From Albula goreensis (lineage: Eukaryota; Chordata; Actinopteri; Albuliformes; Albulidae), in assembly GCA_022829145.1 (NCBI GenBank), contig CM040746.1:14482790-14546789 (forward strand): a stretch of 64,000 bases of DNA, in the 5' to 3' direction. Made by a program: the position numbers and the translations under genes. Each line of letters opens with the position of its first letter. Positions within the stretch are counted from its first letter, which is position 1. Shown here piece by piece: positions 38,930-50,667 of the stretch. The notes under the pieces were generated by a model, which saw only the letters and a list, made by a program, of their open reading frames with translations, had not been told where the DNA came from and ran no database searches.

Positions 38930-39520
38930 AGCCTTTGTCTATTAGACAGCGCCTGTATGGACGGAGGTATAATGCCCTGCATGAATATGTGCCCCTGTGT
39001 GGGAGAAATCCGGACCCACTTTATTCTTTCACATGCCAGCCAGCCTAATTAATCCCCAACCCGCTGTGCTTGGACCACATCACACAACAGCTTGGAGATC
39101 CCCACAATTAGACAATAATGGGCCGGCAATGTTGAGTCAAGTGTTCGGCTCAGCTGTTACTATGGTGGATTTTTTTTATAATGTTTTATGGGAATTACTG
39201 AAGGGTCTTTGCAGATGGAAATAAAGTCGAGAAATGTGCGCTCTCCCCTGGGTACAGTCTGAATCAGTGCCCGCCATTTTAATGAAAAAAGCGTTCAATA
39301 TAACAGAGCTGCCTCTGGAGCATTGTTGCGTTTATAGGGACTCCAAAAAACACTCCATGTTCACAGATGCCGGCGCAACGCCAGTCTTTTTATAATGAGC
39401 AATGGATTCAGAGCAGCTAACCAAGCTGTTAACACACAGGAAGCGTCTACTCCACTGTACAGTGCACACAACAGGGGTACGCTATCCATAGAAAACACTG
39501 CCTAGCCGTTCCCATTCAAT
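38930..39520. promoter_or_regulatory. GC-richer block, possible conserved noncoding element
   Basis: The block is compositionally distinct from its flanks. It contains homeodomain-type TAATTAATCC (about 39047-39056), CAATTAGACAATAATGG and CCATTTTAATGA words, and several CpGs. The 75-codon open frame at 38997-39224 looks incidental. The mix of homeobox-like sites is what developmental enhancers often look like, but conservation cannot be judged from one genome. Confidence 0.3.
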
Positions 39521-39529
39521 ACATTGCAT

Positions 39530-42500
39530 CACAAATGATGCTTCTGCTACCTCTGCTTCAAATAAAGAGGGCAGCTATGACTTATTAGAGAGTTATTTCA
39601 AAAGGAATAGGTCAATATCCTGAATCATTTAGTTATATATTGACATTCTATACCCAAGACATGATAGACTCCATGAATTCAATCAACATCAGCTAATTCA
39701 ACTAAATATTAATTGGCATAACTCATATTCCCCACTGTAGACTAAAAGAGACATATTCCACCTGATCTTGGAACCTACAGTCATCCATCCTAGAGTCAGC
39801 TAACTGCTGAAGGCTCTAACATATTCCACTACCTGGCAGACTGTAGCACAGCAGCTTGTGAGAAAAGAGCCTTAATTGTGAGAGGATGTTTGAGCCGCAC
39901 ATCACATTTTCCGAGTCACATTCAGACACTTCTCCCTTGTATAGGCTGCTGGCAGGAGAAAATAAGATTCTCACTTCTACTGCTTGTGAGAGCATATAGT
40001 ACATCTCTGGAAAAAAAAGGCAGCAGCCAACTGCTAGCACTATTCTCATTGGTAAATGGTGGAGCGAGTGCATCCTTTAAACAGATGCATATGGCGGGCA
40101 TGTGGTGCTCATCCGGGAGACAAGTGAGAGCCATATAGGTGGTGGCTGGGCTGGTTCTGAGAAATAATGAAGCACCAGGGGAGGGACCATGGTTTGGAGC
40201 GTTGTGCTGTATTTTAAAGACTCCTGACCCATCACATGTATAATAGACCGGTTTCCAAGACATACGGCCCTGATACAATTGCTGAAAACAAATTCATTCT
40301 GCTGCACTTGATCCCAGAGTAATCTGCTCTGCCTCAGAACTACATAACAAATGGTTTTCATCACCTTCTTTTTCATGAGCTTTGGACCCTTTCCTATTTT
40401 GGGAAAAAGCATGTGAGGATTTTAGCTCATTAACAACTATTCCACATCCTTCTCAACTTCCCCCGTAGCATGTTAAACTGAAAGGTGTTGTTCATGACAG
40501 CCCATTCCACTGCAAGACATTTGTCGGACAAAGTAACAGGATTTGTTTGGCAAACTTTATGGCACTTTGGCAAAAATGTGTTACTTATTGTATTTTTTTC
40601 TTGAGTAATCACTTCAAAATGTCCCCATTACATGTTCAGTAAAATACATCCCTCTAAATCAGATATTCATAGAGTACTGATTCAAATAGGTTTTGACTTA
40701 TGTTAAAGATCTATGCTCTCTGAGGTCCAAAGTGAGAGAGGTGCTGCATAAGCTGAGAAAATATTACAATATCTATGCTTCGCAGGGCTATCACAGCTCT
40801 CTGAACCCAACACTGCTACACCAAAGCCAATCCTTCCCATCCAGCCACACTCAACCCCCAGCTCCACTCACTTCATAGAGCCTTCAAAGCACTCAACTGC
40901 TAAAAACTAGCATTTCAATAAAGTGCCTTCAAACATGTTCTACATTTAACCTGATGCACTAAGTTAAAAAACAAAATCATTCAGTACCACTGCCATTACA
41001 TATTTCAGCTGTACCGAAAGATGTTACTTTAAAGGGTCATTTTAATGATGTGCCTGGGTGTTGCATGTTTCAGTTCCAGGCCCAATTTCGGCTAAAACAT
41101 CCTCCTTCCTTGCTTTTGGCTGTCCAGCTCTACCCTGCTCACCCGAGTATGTACAATGATACAAAAACATAGTTTCAGAAGGGATCTCATGATTAGAGCA
41201 CAATGCGAGGTGTTATCAGGTGTCTTTAAGGGGAGACAGCAGAGTGCACTGAGCTCTCCAAACTAATGTGATGTAGCCCCGAGGCTGCGGAGAACTCACC
41301 GATGGCTCTCAATGGACTATAAACCCCCTCTCTCATTCCCATAAGTCTTATCTTCTTAAGTTCTTAAACTGAATGCTTGTCAGTCACTTGCCAGAGAGCA
41401 GCGGAGAGGAGAAGAACACAAATATCCCAAACCTGACGGGGATTATGAACTTCAGAAGAGCGGTGTAAAAATCAAAGGGCTGTTGAAACAGAGGCTGAGA
41501 CAAACCAGCCCCTGCATTGTATTTAAATGGGTGCAGAGCGATCAGGAATCACATCACGTCATCGAGAGATTCTCGAAAAGCTTTGAGAGAGTAGAAGATT
41601 GAAGATATCAAGATTCCGTGCATAATAATACCTGCTGAGTGCATCTGTGTGTGGGTGTATTTTTGTTTACTTCTAATTATTCAGTGTCAGGAACCACACT
41701 TAATTATCTTGGAAATTGATGGATATAAAATATATGCAGTATAGACAGACATATATTGGAATAATAACTAGATGCATCAAAACCAAAAATGCCATACAAA
41801 CACTTAAGGTTCAGTTTGTATTTTAAGAATTTTTGTTGGGTTTTGTATGGATGTAATTTTAAAATTGTATTTATCAGCTAGCACTAATGATGAATTTGGG
41901 GGAAGTAGTAAAACGACACTGGACTGAAAGTATTTGATCCCAGGCCAAGTATGTTTGTAACTGTTTAATATGGTAATGCTCCATATATGGATTTTATGAA
42001 TATAAATGTGAAATATACTTTATTATTTTGTACTTTTCATATTTCATATGTCAATGCCACTTTACAATAAACTATAGAAAGTCAACCTTCAATCCATTGT
42101 TAAAGGTTAAAAACTAATGATGTAGGTTGCTAAATATATCCCCTAAATGTCTAGTCTGACAACATAAAAATATGTTTGTGAGCAATTTACATTGTTAACC
42201 TTTTTAAGTCTTGGTCTTTTAAGAGCTGAAGTAACAACAAGCATTAAAAATGTTGTGATAGTTAGTTTAGATTCTGCAAGGACCATAAAAAAGTTCCAAA
42301 AGTGCATAAATTAATTTGAATGCTGGTACAGTCAAATAATTTTATTTTAATGTATTTTTTCTGCACATTGCTTTTTTCTGCTTCATAAATATGGATATCT
42401 TTTTGTCTTTGGAACAAAGACTGAAGGCATGAAAATGCCTTGTAGTTTAGTTAACTTCTCTCAGTTTCAAATTTGGTCTGTGCAGACTGCTTGTCTACAC

Positions 42501-43200
42501 ACATCATAGCATAGTGCCAGCCACACATGAAAATAAGCCATCATGCTATCAATTATGATGAATAAAAATTTGTTGTACATGTAAAAGTATTATAGATTTA
42601 TTTATGATAACAGTACAGGACAAGCTCATGATATGGAATACCAACCAATGATTACAACCAACTGTGTTGTGGACGGGGCACATACACCATACAAAATATG
42701 AAAAGAAAAATGATCAAACAAACAGATTTATGAACAATTAATCATTTAAATTTAACCCTGTTCTTTGGGAGCTCTGCTCCTGTGAAAATCAGTCTTAATT
42801 CAAAAGAAAAAATTGCAGCTATGGTACATTCTACAGGGAAGGAATTTAATTGGCTCAGCGTGCGGAGATGGAATATTAAATTCTAGGACTCATTTACAGT
42901 GTGGCACAATTTCAAAATGGATTTTTTCAGTCCATACCTTTACATTCTTGATGCACTGTAGTACTGTCTAAGTTCAACAGTACTTTATGAGCTCCTAGGT
43001 ACACCAACTTAAAGCATTCAGGACCACTTCTAGAGACCTCTTCCTGGTTTTCATAGCTCAGTCTCTGCTTTGTGTGAGGCAGTATGATCCCACATAGTCC
43101 CAGAACAGACTGCATTTCAACCAGAAAATTTAAAAGCAAATACAGATGTACCTCTGCATCATTCAGCTCAATCTATTATATTTATCAAATTCCCACATTC
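39530..43200. other. Noncoding stretch
   Basis: No gene recognised. A GC-richer part at about 41190-41640 has CpGs and no repeat signature, and may be another regulatory block. Overlapping open frames on both strands near 39816-40412 have no domain. The rest is AT-rich. Confidence 0.45.
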
Positions 43201-43206
43201 CACATT

Positions 43207-44715
43207 GAGTGGCTTCAGAGAGTATTCAGACCCCTCACTTTTACATGCTGTATTGTGTTGTAGATGTCATTTTAAATGGATGAAATTGCCATTTTGCAAA
43301 GTGGAAACATGTTTTTAGAAAGTTTTGCAAATTTTTTAAAATCAAAAACTGAAATCTCTCATTTACATAAGTATTCAGACCCTTTTCTGTGGCACTCTAA
43401 ATTGTGGTCAGGTGCATCCTGTTTTCTTTAATTATCCTTGCGATGTGTCTAGAACTTGATTGGAGTCCATCTGTGGTAAATCTAATTGATTGGACATAGT
43501 TTAGAAAGGCACACACCTGTTTATATAAGGTCCCACAATTCACACTGCATGTCAGGACAAAAGCCAAGCCATTAAGTCCAAGGATCTCTCTGTAGACCTC
43601 CATGATAAAATTGTGGCAAGGCATAGATCAGGGCAAGGGTATAAAACCATTTCTAAAGCTTTGAGTGTTCCCAGGTGCACAGTGGCCTCAAAAAAGAAGA
43701 GCCTTGGTTGGGGAGGTGACCAAGAACCCAATGGTCACTCTAGAGAGCTTTGTGAGTGCTCTGCAGAGATGGGAGAACCTGCCAGAAGGACCACCATCTC
43801 AGCAGCACTCCATCGAACTGACCTTTATGGTGGAGTGGGAAGACAGAAGCCACTCTTGAGTAAAAGGCATATGACAGCCCGATCTGAGTTTAAAAGGACT
43901 CTGAGTGCAAGAGGAAAAAGATTCTCTGGTCTAATGAGAAAAAAATTAAACTCTTTGGGCAGAACTCCAAGCATGAAGTCTGGCGAACACCAGGCACTGC
44001 TCCTCACCTGGCTAAAACCATCCCTATGGAGAAAATGGTGGTGGCAACATCATGCTATGGGGGTTCTTCTCAGCGGCAGGGACAGGGAGACTGGTCAGAA
44101 TTGAGGGAAGGATGAATGCAGCCAAACACAGAGAGGTCCTTGAAGAAAACCTGCTTCAGAGTGCACGCAACCTCAGTATGGGGCGACAGTTCATGTTTCA
44201 GCACGACAACGGTGCGAAGCATACAGCCAAAGCAAGGCTGGAATGGCTTACAAGTCTCTGACTGTCTTTGAGTGGCCCAGCCAAAGCCCAGACTTAAACC
44301 CAATTGAACATCTGTGGAGAGACCTGATGATGGCAGTTCACAGATGCTTCCCATCCAATCTGATGGAGCTTGAGAGGATCTGCAAGGAAGAATAGGATAA
44401 ACTTCCCAAATCCAGGTGTGCAAAGCATGTAGAGACATACCCAAGAAGACTTGAAGCTGTAATTGCTGACAAAGGGGCTTCCACAAAATACTGAATTAAG
44501 AGTCTAAATACTTATGTAAATGAGACATTTCCGTTTTTGATTTTTAATACATTTCATACAAAAAATTTCTAAAAACATGTTTCCACTTTGTCATTACAAG
44601 TAATTGAGTGTAGATTGATGGGCAAAAATGGCAATTTTATCCATTTAAAATTACATCTACAACACAATACAGCGTGCAAAAAGTAAAGGGGTCTGAATAC
44701 TTTCTGAAGCCACTG
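43207..44715 (+). mobile_element. Tc1/mariner transposon with IR/DR ends, inactive
   Basis: The outer left end reads GTGGCTTCAGAGAGTATTCA (after 43208). The right end, reverse-complemented, reads CAGTGGCTTCAGAAAGTATT. The TA target remains on the right (44716-44717); on the left it has changed to TT (43205-43206). A second, inner copy of the repeat core occurs on each side: AAGTATTCAGACCC at about 43369-43382, and its counterpart TCTAAATACTTATG at about 44502-44515. This gives the inverted-repeat/direct-repeat layout of about 200 bp per end known from Sleeping Beauty-type fish elements. About 1.5 kb long, a usual full length for the family. It carries one transposase gene, which is broken, so the copy cannot move on its own; its ends are still recognisable. 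Confidence 0.95.
43571..44494 (+). pseudogene. Tc1-type DD34E transposase, multiply disrupted
   Basis: An intact enzyme would have about 340 residues: two helix-turn-helix motifs binding the terminal repeats, then a DDE catalytic domain that cuts and joins DNA at TA sites. Here the expected start codon is ATT (43571-43573). The first helix-turn-helix is visible (RHRSGQGYKTISKALSVPR). Soon after, about 25-30 residues of the second motif and linker are deleted near 43690, and the frame shifts. The EVTKNPMVTLES and EMGEPARRTT pieces lie in different frames. The first catalytic Asp is Asn (KILWSNEK; AAT at 43933-43935). The second Asp is kept in FQHDN (GAC 44205-44207), and the Glu in SPDLNPIEHLW (GAA 44306-44308). 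Their spacing is 101 nt instead of the 105 nt that DD34E needs. An in-frame TAG (44393-44395) replaces a usual Trp codon. The frame ends at 44492-44494. Confidence 0.95.
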
Positions 44716-44717
44716 TA

Positions 44718-45165
44718 TAGTGTTTGATGTATTCATAGAAATTTATGCTGACAGTGCCTAAACTGTAAAAATAGAAAGGCAGGTTTAAACTGACTAGCTG
44801 CATGTTCTAAACGAGTTTATGCATATATGGTTTCTGCTGTTTGGGGCACTCATCAGCTTTACTAATTTTCAATAATGCACATGCCACATGCAAGTTTTCC
44901 ACATGGGGAAAAGAAGGGTCACTGTCTTGCACCTTTAAAAGATGCAGTTGTCTGGAAGAGAAGGCCACATCCCTGCACTAATTCCGATTAAGCGATGCAG
45001 GGCTCGTTTGAAAGACTTCAGTGATCCAGTAGTAATGGCGCGAAGGCTGGAAACAAGTGCTCAGGGGCCCCCTATTCAGCTGTCCACTCCACCATGTGCA
45101 TCTGGGCAAAGCCTGCTCACTTTCCGCTCCGGCTGGCAGAGCGGAGGAGCCGGGCGGGGTCAGGA
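44718..45165. other. Noncoding stretch
   Basis: AT-rich at first, becoming GC-richer after about 44930 with a homeodomain-like TAATTCCGATTAAG word near 44979. No gene or repeat recognised. Confidence 0.4.
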
Positions 45166-45710
45166 GGAGTGACCGTTCCGCTGATCTAACAGCTACTTCA
45201 GACACCCCAGGGACACCCGGCCAGACACGAGCGCCAAGTTATTAGCATTCTGAATGAGAGCTGGGGTAATTAAACAGTGTAGGGGGAGAGGACGGATCCC
45301 ATAGATTTGGTGGTGTTTGGATTTGCCGGACGAGTGCCCGACATGACAGACACAAGGGCTCTAGCACAGAGGCATTGTGCTGTAAGGGACCTGACCTTCA
45401 GATGATGGGCAACCGAAGCTAAGCTGTGCTACCCCAGAGTCTGCCTTCATAATGAGAGAGGGGAATTGCCGCCCCGCCTGAAATGCTAATGCTGCGTCTT
45501 CCTGGGTCCTCCAGCACTCAGGGACTAACACCCTCATGCTCACACCTGGCAGAGGAAATGCAAATGGACACCCTTCCAGCCCTTTATGGTTATTCCTGGC
45601 AAGATGGCCGCACGAAACGGGAAGACTTGAGTGACGCCTGGATCAGACATCAGTATCAGTGGTATGGATCAGCAGAATGAAAGCCCTCAGGTGAGAGCAA
45701 CACTACAGCT
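45166..45710. promoter_or_regulatory. GC-richer block with octamer, possible enhancer
   Basis: About 0.5 kb of CpG-containing, non-repetitive sequence in AT-rich surroundings. It contains a perfect POU octamer ATGCAAAT (45558-45565), the homeodomain-type words GGTAATTAAAC (about 45265) and CATAATGAGAG, and CACCTGGC (E-box). Open frames on both strands are 60-75 codons and incidental. The combination suggests an enhancer, but conservation is untested. Confidence 0.3.
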
Positions 45711-48235
45711 ACTGAGCAACCGTATGAGACACATAAAAAGAAGCTGAGCTGATAATCCATTAAGAGAGAGACACACAGACACTTCAGCTCTTTCTTACTG
45801 GATGTCATTTAAGGTATCACTGCACCAATAGTAAAGCGGCATGAAAATTAAATATGCACGTGGTGTCCTCTACTTTTCCTTTCATCTTGAAGTAACAAGC
45901 AGAGCTCTGACAAAAGATTTTTAAAAGTCTTCTGTCGGGATTTCTTCCTCTGAGCATGAAGCGATTTCGCATACAGTTCAAAGTGATATTTAAATGCCCT
46001 CTTCTGGTCAAGACTAATATCAGATCATCACATCAGACAAAACATGGAAGCATTGCATTTTCACAGGGATATCTGGCCACAACCCCATCAGCAATGAGTA
46101 CACATGCAGTGAGAGTGCATGATATACACTGGGCTTATACACTTGCTGGGCATTACACATTAGCATAACCCACTGAAATATTCTACGAGCTAAAGCTATT
46201 CACACAGCATTTAATGCAGAACATCCAACTTTCATACCTACCTATTAAAGGTCAACTCTACAATAAAGTGATCAATTAATATATATATGTGTGTGTGTGT
46301 GTGTGTGTCTGAGCTACTCATACTCAACCAATTAGTCAAATGAGAAAAAAATTGCCTATGGAATGTGAAAAATGCAGCTCTTTTAAAAGGGCAGCAAAAA
46401 ATTGTATTATGCATTTACACCACTCAATACTAATGGGCAAATTCTTACCATTCAACAATAACTAAGTTTTCCATTGTTAATGATTCTTATTATTATAGAC
46501 ATTCAGGAGGTTTTTCCTGCAAATTGCTGAAGATAGGCCATTGGGTCATTGAATCTGTTGATGACGTATCCTAATTCATTCAATAATTTACCACTAATGT
46601 AAACCATCATCAGTGACGTCATTCAGTTTGCAGTGGTAGGGCTACTATCAACCAATGACAGTTTTGTGCTAATTTTGGTTTGAATGTATGTAATGGATTG
46701 TTCTGAAAGGTTACCACTGACAAAATTAACAAGCCATTCAGGAGAGTTTTAGAAGAAACTCCTCAGAGGAAGTTTTCTGCTGCTGACTACATGCATTAAA
46801 AGAGGAAGTGGTGGTGGTGTCTCTGCAATCATTTAGACAAGGAATGGTAAATGTGCAAAAAGCAAGTGAATTCGGGAACACTGTAAATACTTGCCATGAT
46901 CAAAGGAGGGAAGAGTCAGGGACAAGGGCATCTTTGTAGGAAAAACAGGGTGCTGGCATCTTCTGCCATGTCACAAGTGAAGATACAACACTCATTTCAT
47001 GCAACAGAACCACACAGGCTAAAAATTATTTTTAGTTAATGTAAATTGACAAAAACACTTGTCATAGCCTTAGCACTGAAACTCATTTGTTTGTCTATAA
47101 ATATGAACTGAAAATGCATTTTTCAAATCTGCATGATTACATGGTGAGTGTAGTATTGTAATTTGTAGCAAATTAAAGAGTAGCAAATTATATTTACCAA
47201 TAGGAAACTGTAAGAATGTCATCCACTCTTTGCTCTACCATAGCTTTCAGTAATGTTAAGAGAAACAAAATCTCCCCATCTCCACCATCATCATTTCCTT
47301 CTCTTTTCCAGACTGGTACCTAATATTAACTGTTCACCCAATTCATTTCAGTTAAAAAAGGGAGGATTCCCTCACCTCGAGGCTGGATCGACAACTCCCC
47401 CTTTAGACTTCATTCTCTACTACATTCCTCACCAATAAACTCATTTTTAAATGCAGTAACGTTGTCTGAGAATTTGTACTGCTGAATCTGTACTGACGCA
47501 GCCTTAACACACACTTAAATTAGAAAGTCTATGAAAAGGCTTTACAAGGCACATTACCACCTTTGCCTTAATGAGGACAGCAGGTTCTACTGGAGTGGCG
47601 AATTAAAAGCTTTACTCACTTTACTGTCCTGCTCCTTCGTCTGTTTTGTGAGAGAGGTCCTGAGACAGACAAGGAAGCCAAATTCAAACCAATGTACTCC
47701 ACACTCATCCCTGCCCAAAATATTACCCTCAGATATAGATCAATAGTTAGCATGGGAGGTCGCTGGTAGCAGAAAAATAAAGGAAAAAAAGATAGCATCT
47801 TGGGTCAGGTGACAGGGCAATTCACTGGGGAAAATGCTCCAGCTGGTTCTCTGTGGGTGATTCACAATGCCACTCTTTACTACGGCTAAGACTGAATCAC
47901 TGCAGTCTGTCTTCTTTATGTGCAGTATTGAGGATGTATGTACACGCCCAGCAAAGCAGAGCAATCCTACCCATAACCACCTCACAGCCATCTCACAAAA
48001 AATAAAACACAGTAGTAGTCTTGGAAAATGAACCTCACAGAGATACCTTGCAGTCTTCCATTTTTATTTGAATTTGATTGGATTAATCACCTTACTCTGA
48101 GCAAATGTGTCTATAGGTTGCCTACAGTGGTAAAATTGGAGCTTGGTACACATCAGAGACCAGTGTTTTATTTCGCTGCAGTCCCTGTTAGTACCATGAG
48201 ACAGAAAAGCTGGGCCACAACACAATTCAATGACA
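45711..48235. other. Noncoding stretch with a small microsatellite
   Basis: Contains an (AT)n(GT)n microsatellite at about 46279-46308. Otherwise AT-rich with short open frames and no recognisable feature. Confidence 0.5.
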
Positions 48236-48239
48236 GTGC

Positions 48240-48530
48240 TGCGGTAAGGTATTCACATGACAATTAGCGGTATTACAGCACGCAGTCCTCCAGCACTAAT
48301 GAGAAAAGAGGCGAACCTGCTGCAGCTGCTAACGCAAGACGTGGGCAAGTCGTCTCTTGTCTCAGACCTGAATAAACAGAGTCTACGGAAAGCGCAGACT
48401 TCACACATTCAGTTAATCTCGCGCCAAATCAGCAGGGAGTACTGGGAACAGGATATGGACACTGCATTGCATCTCAGCACAAATTTGGGTCCAGCGTTAA
48501 GCATTTGTATGCTAAAATGAACCAAGAAAA
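48240..48530. promoter_or_regulatory. GC-richer block, possible conserved noncoding element
   Basis: Non-repetitive, with several CpGs and homeodomain-type TAAT words. It is followed further on by the Z-DNA-prone CGCGCGCG stretch near 48945-48953. An 87-codon open frame (48257-48520) spans it, but I recognise nothing in it. Inference from composition only. Confidence 0.22.
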
Positions 48531-49669
48531 GAGGTTCTTTTCCTCCTGGGTAGAACCGCATCAACCGCCATTAGACTTCGACTGCATTATAACCTATTAA
48601 CTCTGATATAAATAAAATATACGTGCTGTGTTCCATTACTTATGAAGCATAACACAAGTATGGAAACACTTAGAGCTATTTTCAGCCTGTATTTCAGTTT
48701 ACAGTGTCTGTGACGCACTTCCCCATTTATCATTAAGAGTTAACTGAGTGTGAGTCTACCTACATTTCCCAGAAGATTGACTGGAGTCCTCTTGTTACCT
48801 GCAGTAGCGGTATCGTCCTGAAACCGCTCTAATGCTCATATTAATCATACTGACACCTGGCTTGCGTTAAACAAAGAAAATATGTGAATTGAATACATAA
48901 AGGGCACATCTGGTGCAGTTAGCAAAGGGAATGCTCATTTCAGGTACGCGCGCGCCTCAGTCAACCTTGCTGGAAGATGTAATTAAAAAGTTTCAGTGAA
49001 ACAAAAAAAAAATGAGCACCACATGTTTCTTGGCTTATTTGGTTGTCTTAACACTTCAAACACCGTGCTTACTAATTTTGACTGATAAGTACTACAGTAA
49101 TTATCAGTGCATGAGAATGTATTGAAGATTTGTCCATATGCTGAATATAGCATCATTTGAACGATACAAAACGACACCGTCTGGTTCGGAAATATTTTAT
49201 TATAATTACGTATAATCAAAAAACAGAAAACTGTACATCAATAAACCAGGGAAGCACTCTGAAAAATTAATTTGATTTCCGATGAGGGTAATTCAAACTT
49301 ACTGTGAAGCTTTTTATTTATAAAAGCGAATACACATCAATTCACAGTTTGTATTTACCCACAACAATTCCTCGGTGACAGTTAAAAGCAAAACCTAATT
49401 GTCTTTTTCCTCCTCGACTCCTGCATATTGAGAGTTAATGTTCCATGCACAGAGAGTTATAACTAATGACAACCACTGCCTGCGGTGACAAACGCTGTCT
49501 AGAATCACTTATAAGCTTTATTGTTGGTTGAGATGCACATAAATGAATTGCATGCTATTGCTATAGTCAGTCTACCTGGCACGAGTAAGGGAAAACTGAT
49601 TTTGCGCAGAATCAGAGACTACCACCTTAACAGCGTTGCAAAAATAATGATAGGCTAAAAGACAATTAA

Positions 49670-50600
49670 TCGTCCAATGAACGGACTCTCTGTGATCCCC
49701 CTTTCCCTAAGAGTCGGAATAGGGGCAACCAGGCAATCCAAGACATTTAACTTCCGTTCAGAATCTCAGGTAGTGTGGGAGTCCCGCACCGGAGCCAGGA
49801 GTGACTCACCACCTGGCTGTGAGCGGACACCTGGGTTCTGTCAGTTATTTAGCCCCCGATCAACCGTAATGTTCATGAAAGCGCATTCACCCATTAAGTA
49901 CCCACTTATGTACAATATTAATTCCTCCGAGAAAAAGCGGCTCTACAAAAACAGTTTCATCCCGGCTCTTTTCTACACCTCCGAAGCGCGCCCAGTTACT
50001 TACAGTAACATCAGTTTCGGATTACCGTTGATACAAAACGATTACGTAACTACTTCTGTATCTCTTGGATCAGCGATAGCGGACTATTTGATTTGGTCAA
50101 CTTAAGCTCTTGTAAGATCCCCGACTGACGGATGGCGTGCTTCACTCCTGTTCCCGTTAGCAGAGAGCAAAACTCAGAGGGTAGACTCGATGCAAAATGA
50201 GAGAAATCAGACAGAGCCATCTCTTCATTTGAACACTTTAGCACAATATCCTCAGAGAAGAAAGAAAGCTTGGGGACCTACCTGAGCCGTCGCCACTTCA
50301 CGCTGCTGAAAGAGAGGATGTGTCCTGCAACGATGATACAGATGCTGCCAGTGAGACAGCGCGGTTCTCATTACACGCTTTTCACAGAGGAGATGCTCCG
50401 GCTCCTGGAGGTGGTACTTCTCCGTCTAATGACATCTGCTTCTGTCTTTAAACTCATTGGCTAACGGGAATGATTCCCATTTACCCGGCCTTTCTGTCTC
50501 CCTCCCTCCTTCGTATATCTTCTTCCAGCTCCCTCTTTTTTTCTCAAATGTCCAGAGCAGCCTGGTCCCTCTATGCCGAGCACAGCGAACCATGCGCTCC
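49670..50600. promoter_or_regulatory. CpG-dense segment (CpG-island-like)
   Basis: Dozens of CpG dinucleotides occur in about 0.9 kb, against very few in neighbouring AT-rich DNA. Examples lie around 49785-49860, 49930-50075 and 50100-50490. The cluster ends at the TATA box and GA/CT tract at 50607-50664. Such CpG retention in a vertebrate usually marks an unmethylated promoter. A plus-strand frame of 142 codons (49677-50105) overlaps it, but GC-rich DNA has fewer chance stops and the frame shows no recognisable domain. Confidence 0.5.
50282..50578 (-). other. Candidate first exon of a leftward transcript
   Basis: On the minus strand, downstream of the TATA box, an interval of about 300 bp ends at the strong splice-donor consensus CAG|GTAGGT (exon CAG 50284-50282, intron from 50281). 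Within it, the ATG at 50371-50369 opens a frame that stays open for exactly 30 codons to the donor (phase 0). It starts MRTALSHWQHLYHRC, which I do not recognise. Just upstream, a 28-codon frame (50457-50371) ends in a TAA that overlaps this ATG (TAATG). The frame could be real coding sequence, but a noncoding 5' exon of a coding gene or of an lncRNA is at least as likely. The 5' end is only inferred from the TATA position, and a CCAAT word at about 50461-50457 could instead point to a start further left. No second exon was found. Confidence 0.35.
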
Positions 50601-50606
50601 CTTTAT

Positions 50607-50613
50607 CTTATAT

Positions 50614-50614
<1 letters not shown>
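50607..50614 (-). promoter_or_regulatory. TATA box of a putative leftward promoter
   Basis: TATATAAG on the minus strand, in the context TCTATATAAGATAAAGG, is a near-ideal TATA element. It is followed by GC-richer DNA and preceded directly by a long GA tract (50617-50664). The expected start site would be about 50575-50582. AT-rich genomes produce TATA words by chance, so its weight comes from the CpG-dense segment and the splice donor nearby. Confidence 0.45.

Positions 50615-50616
<2 letters not shown>

Positions 50617-50664
<48 letters not shown>
50617..50664. repeat. (CT)24 / (GA)24 microsatellite next to a TATA box
   Basis: A perfect (TC) run on the plus strand, 48 bp, reads as GA on the minus strand and lies two bases upstream of the minus-strand TATA box. 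Long GA/CT tracts next to promoters can form triplex (H-DNA) structures or bind GAGA-type factors. Whether this one acts so is unknown. Serine-leucine repeats in the overlapping plus-strand open frame come from the tract. Confidence 0.95.

Positions 50665-50667
<3 letters not shown>

Noticed and set aside
44070..44486. Minus-strand open frame of 138 codons.
   Set aside because: Antisense shadow of the Tc1 transposase pseudogene.
49677..50105. Plus-strand open frame of 142 codons.
   Set aside because: It lies in CpG-rich DNA, where stop codons are rarer. No domain, no good start context and no splice context were recognised.
50607..50614. The TATA box read as a chance word and left out.
   Set aside because: Kept as a moderate call because the GA tract, CpG-dense segment and splice donor lie next to it in a consistent order.
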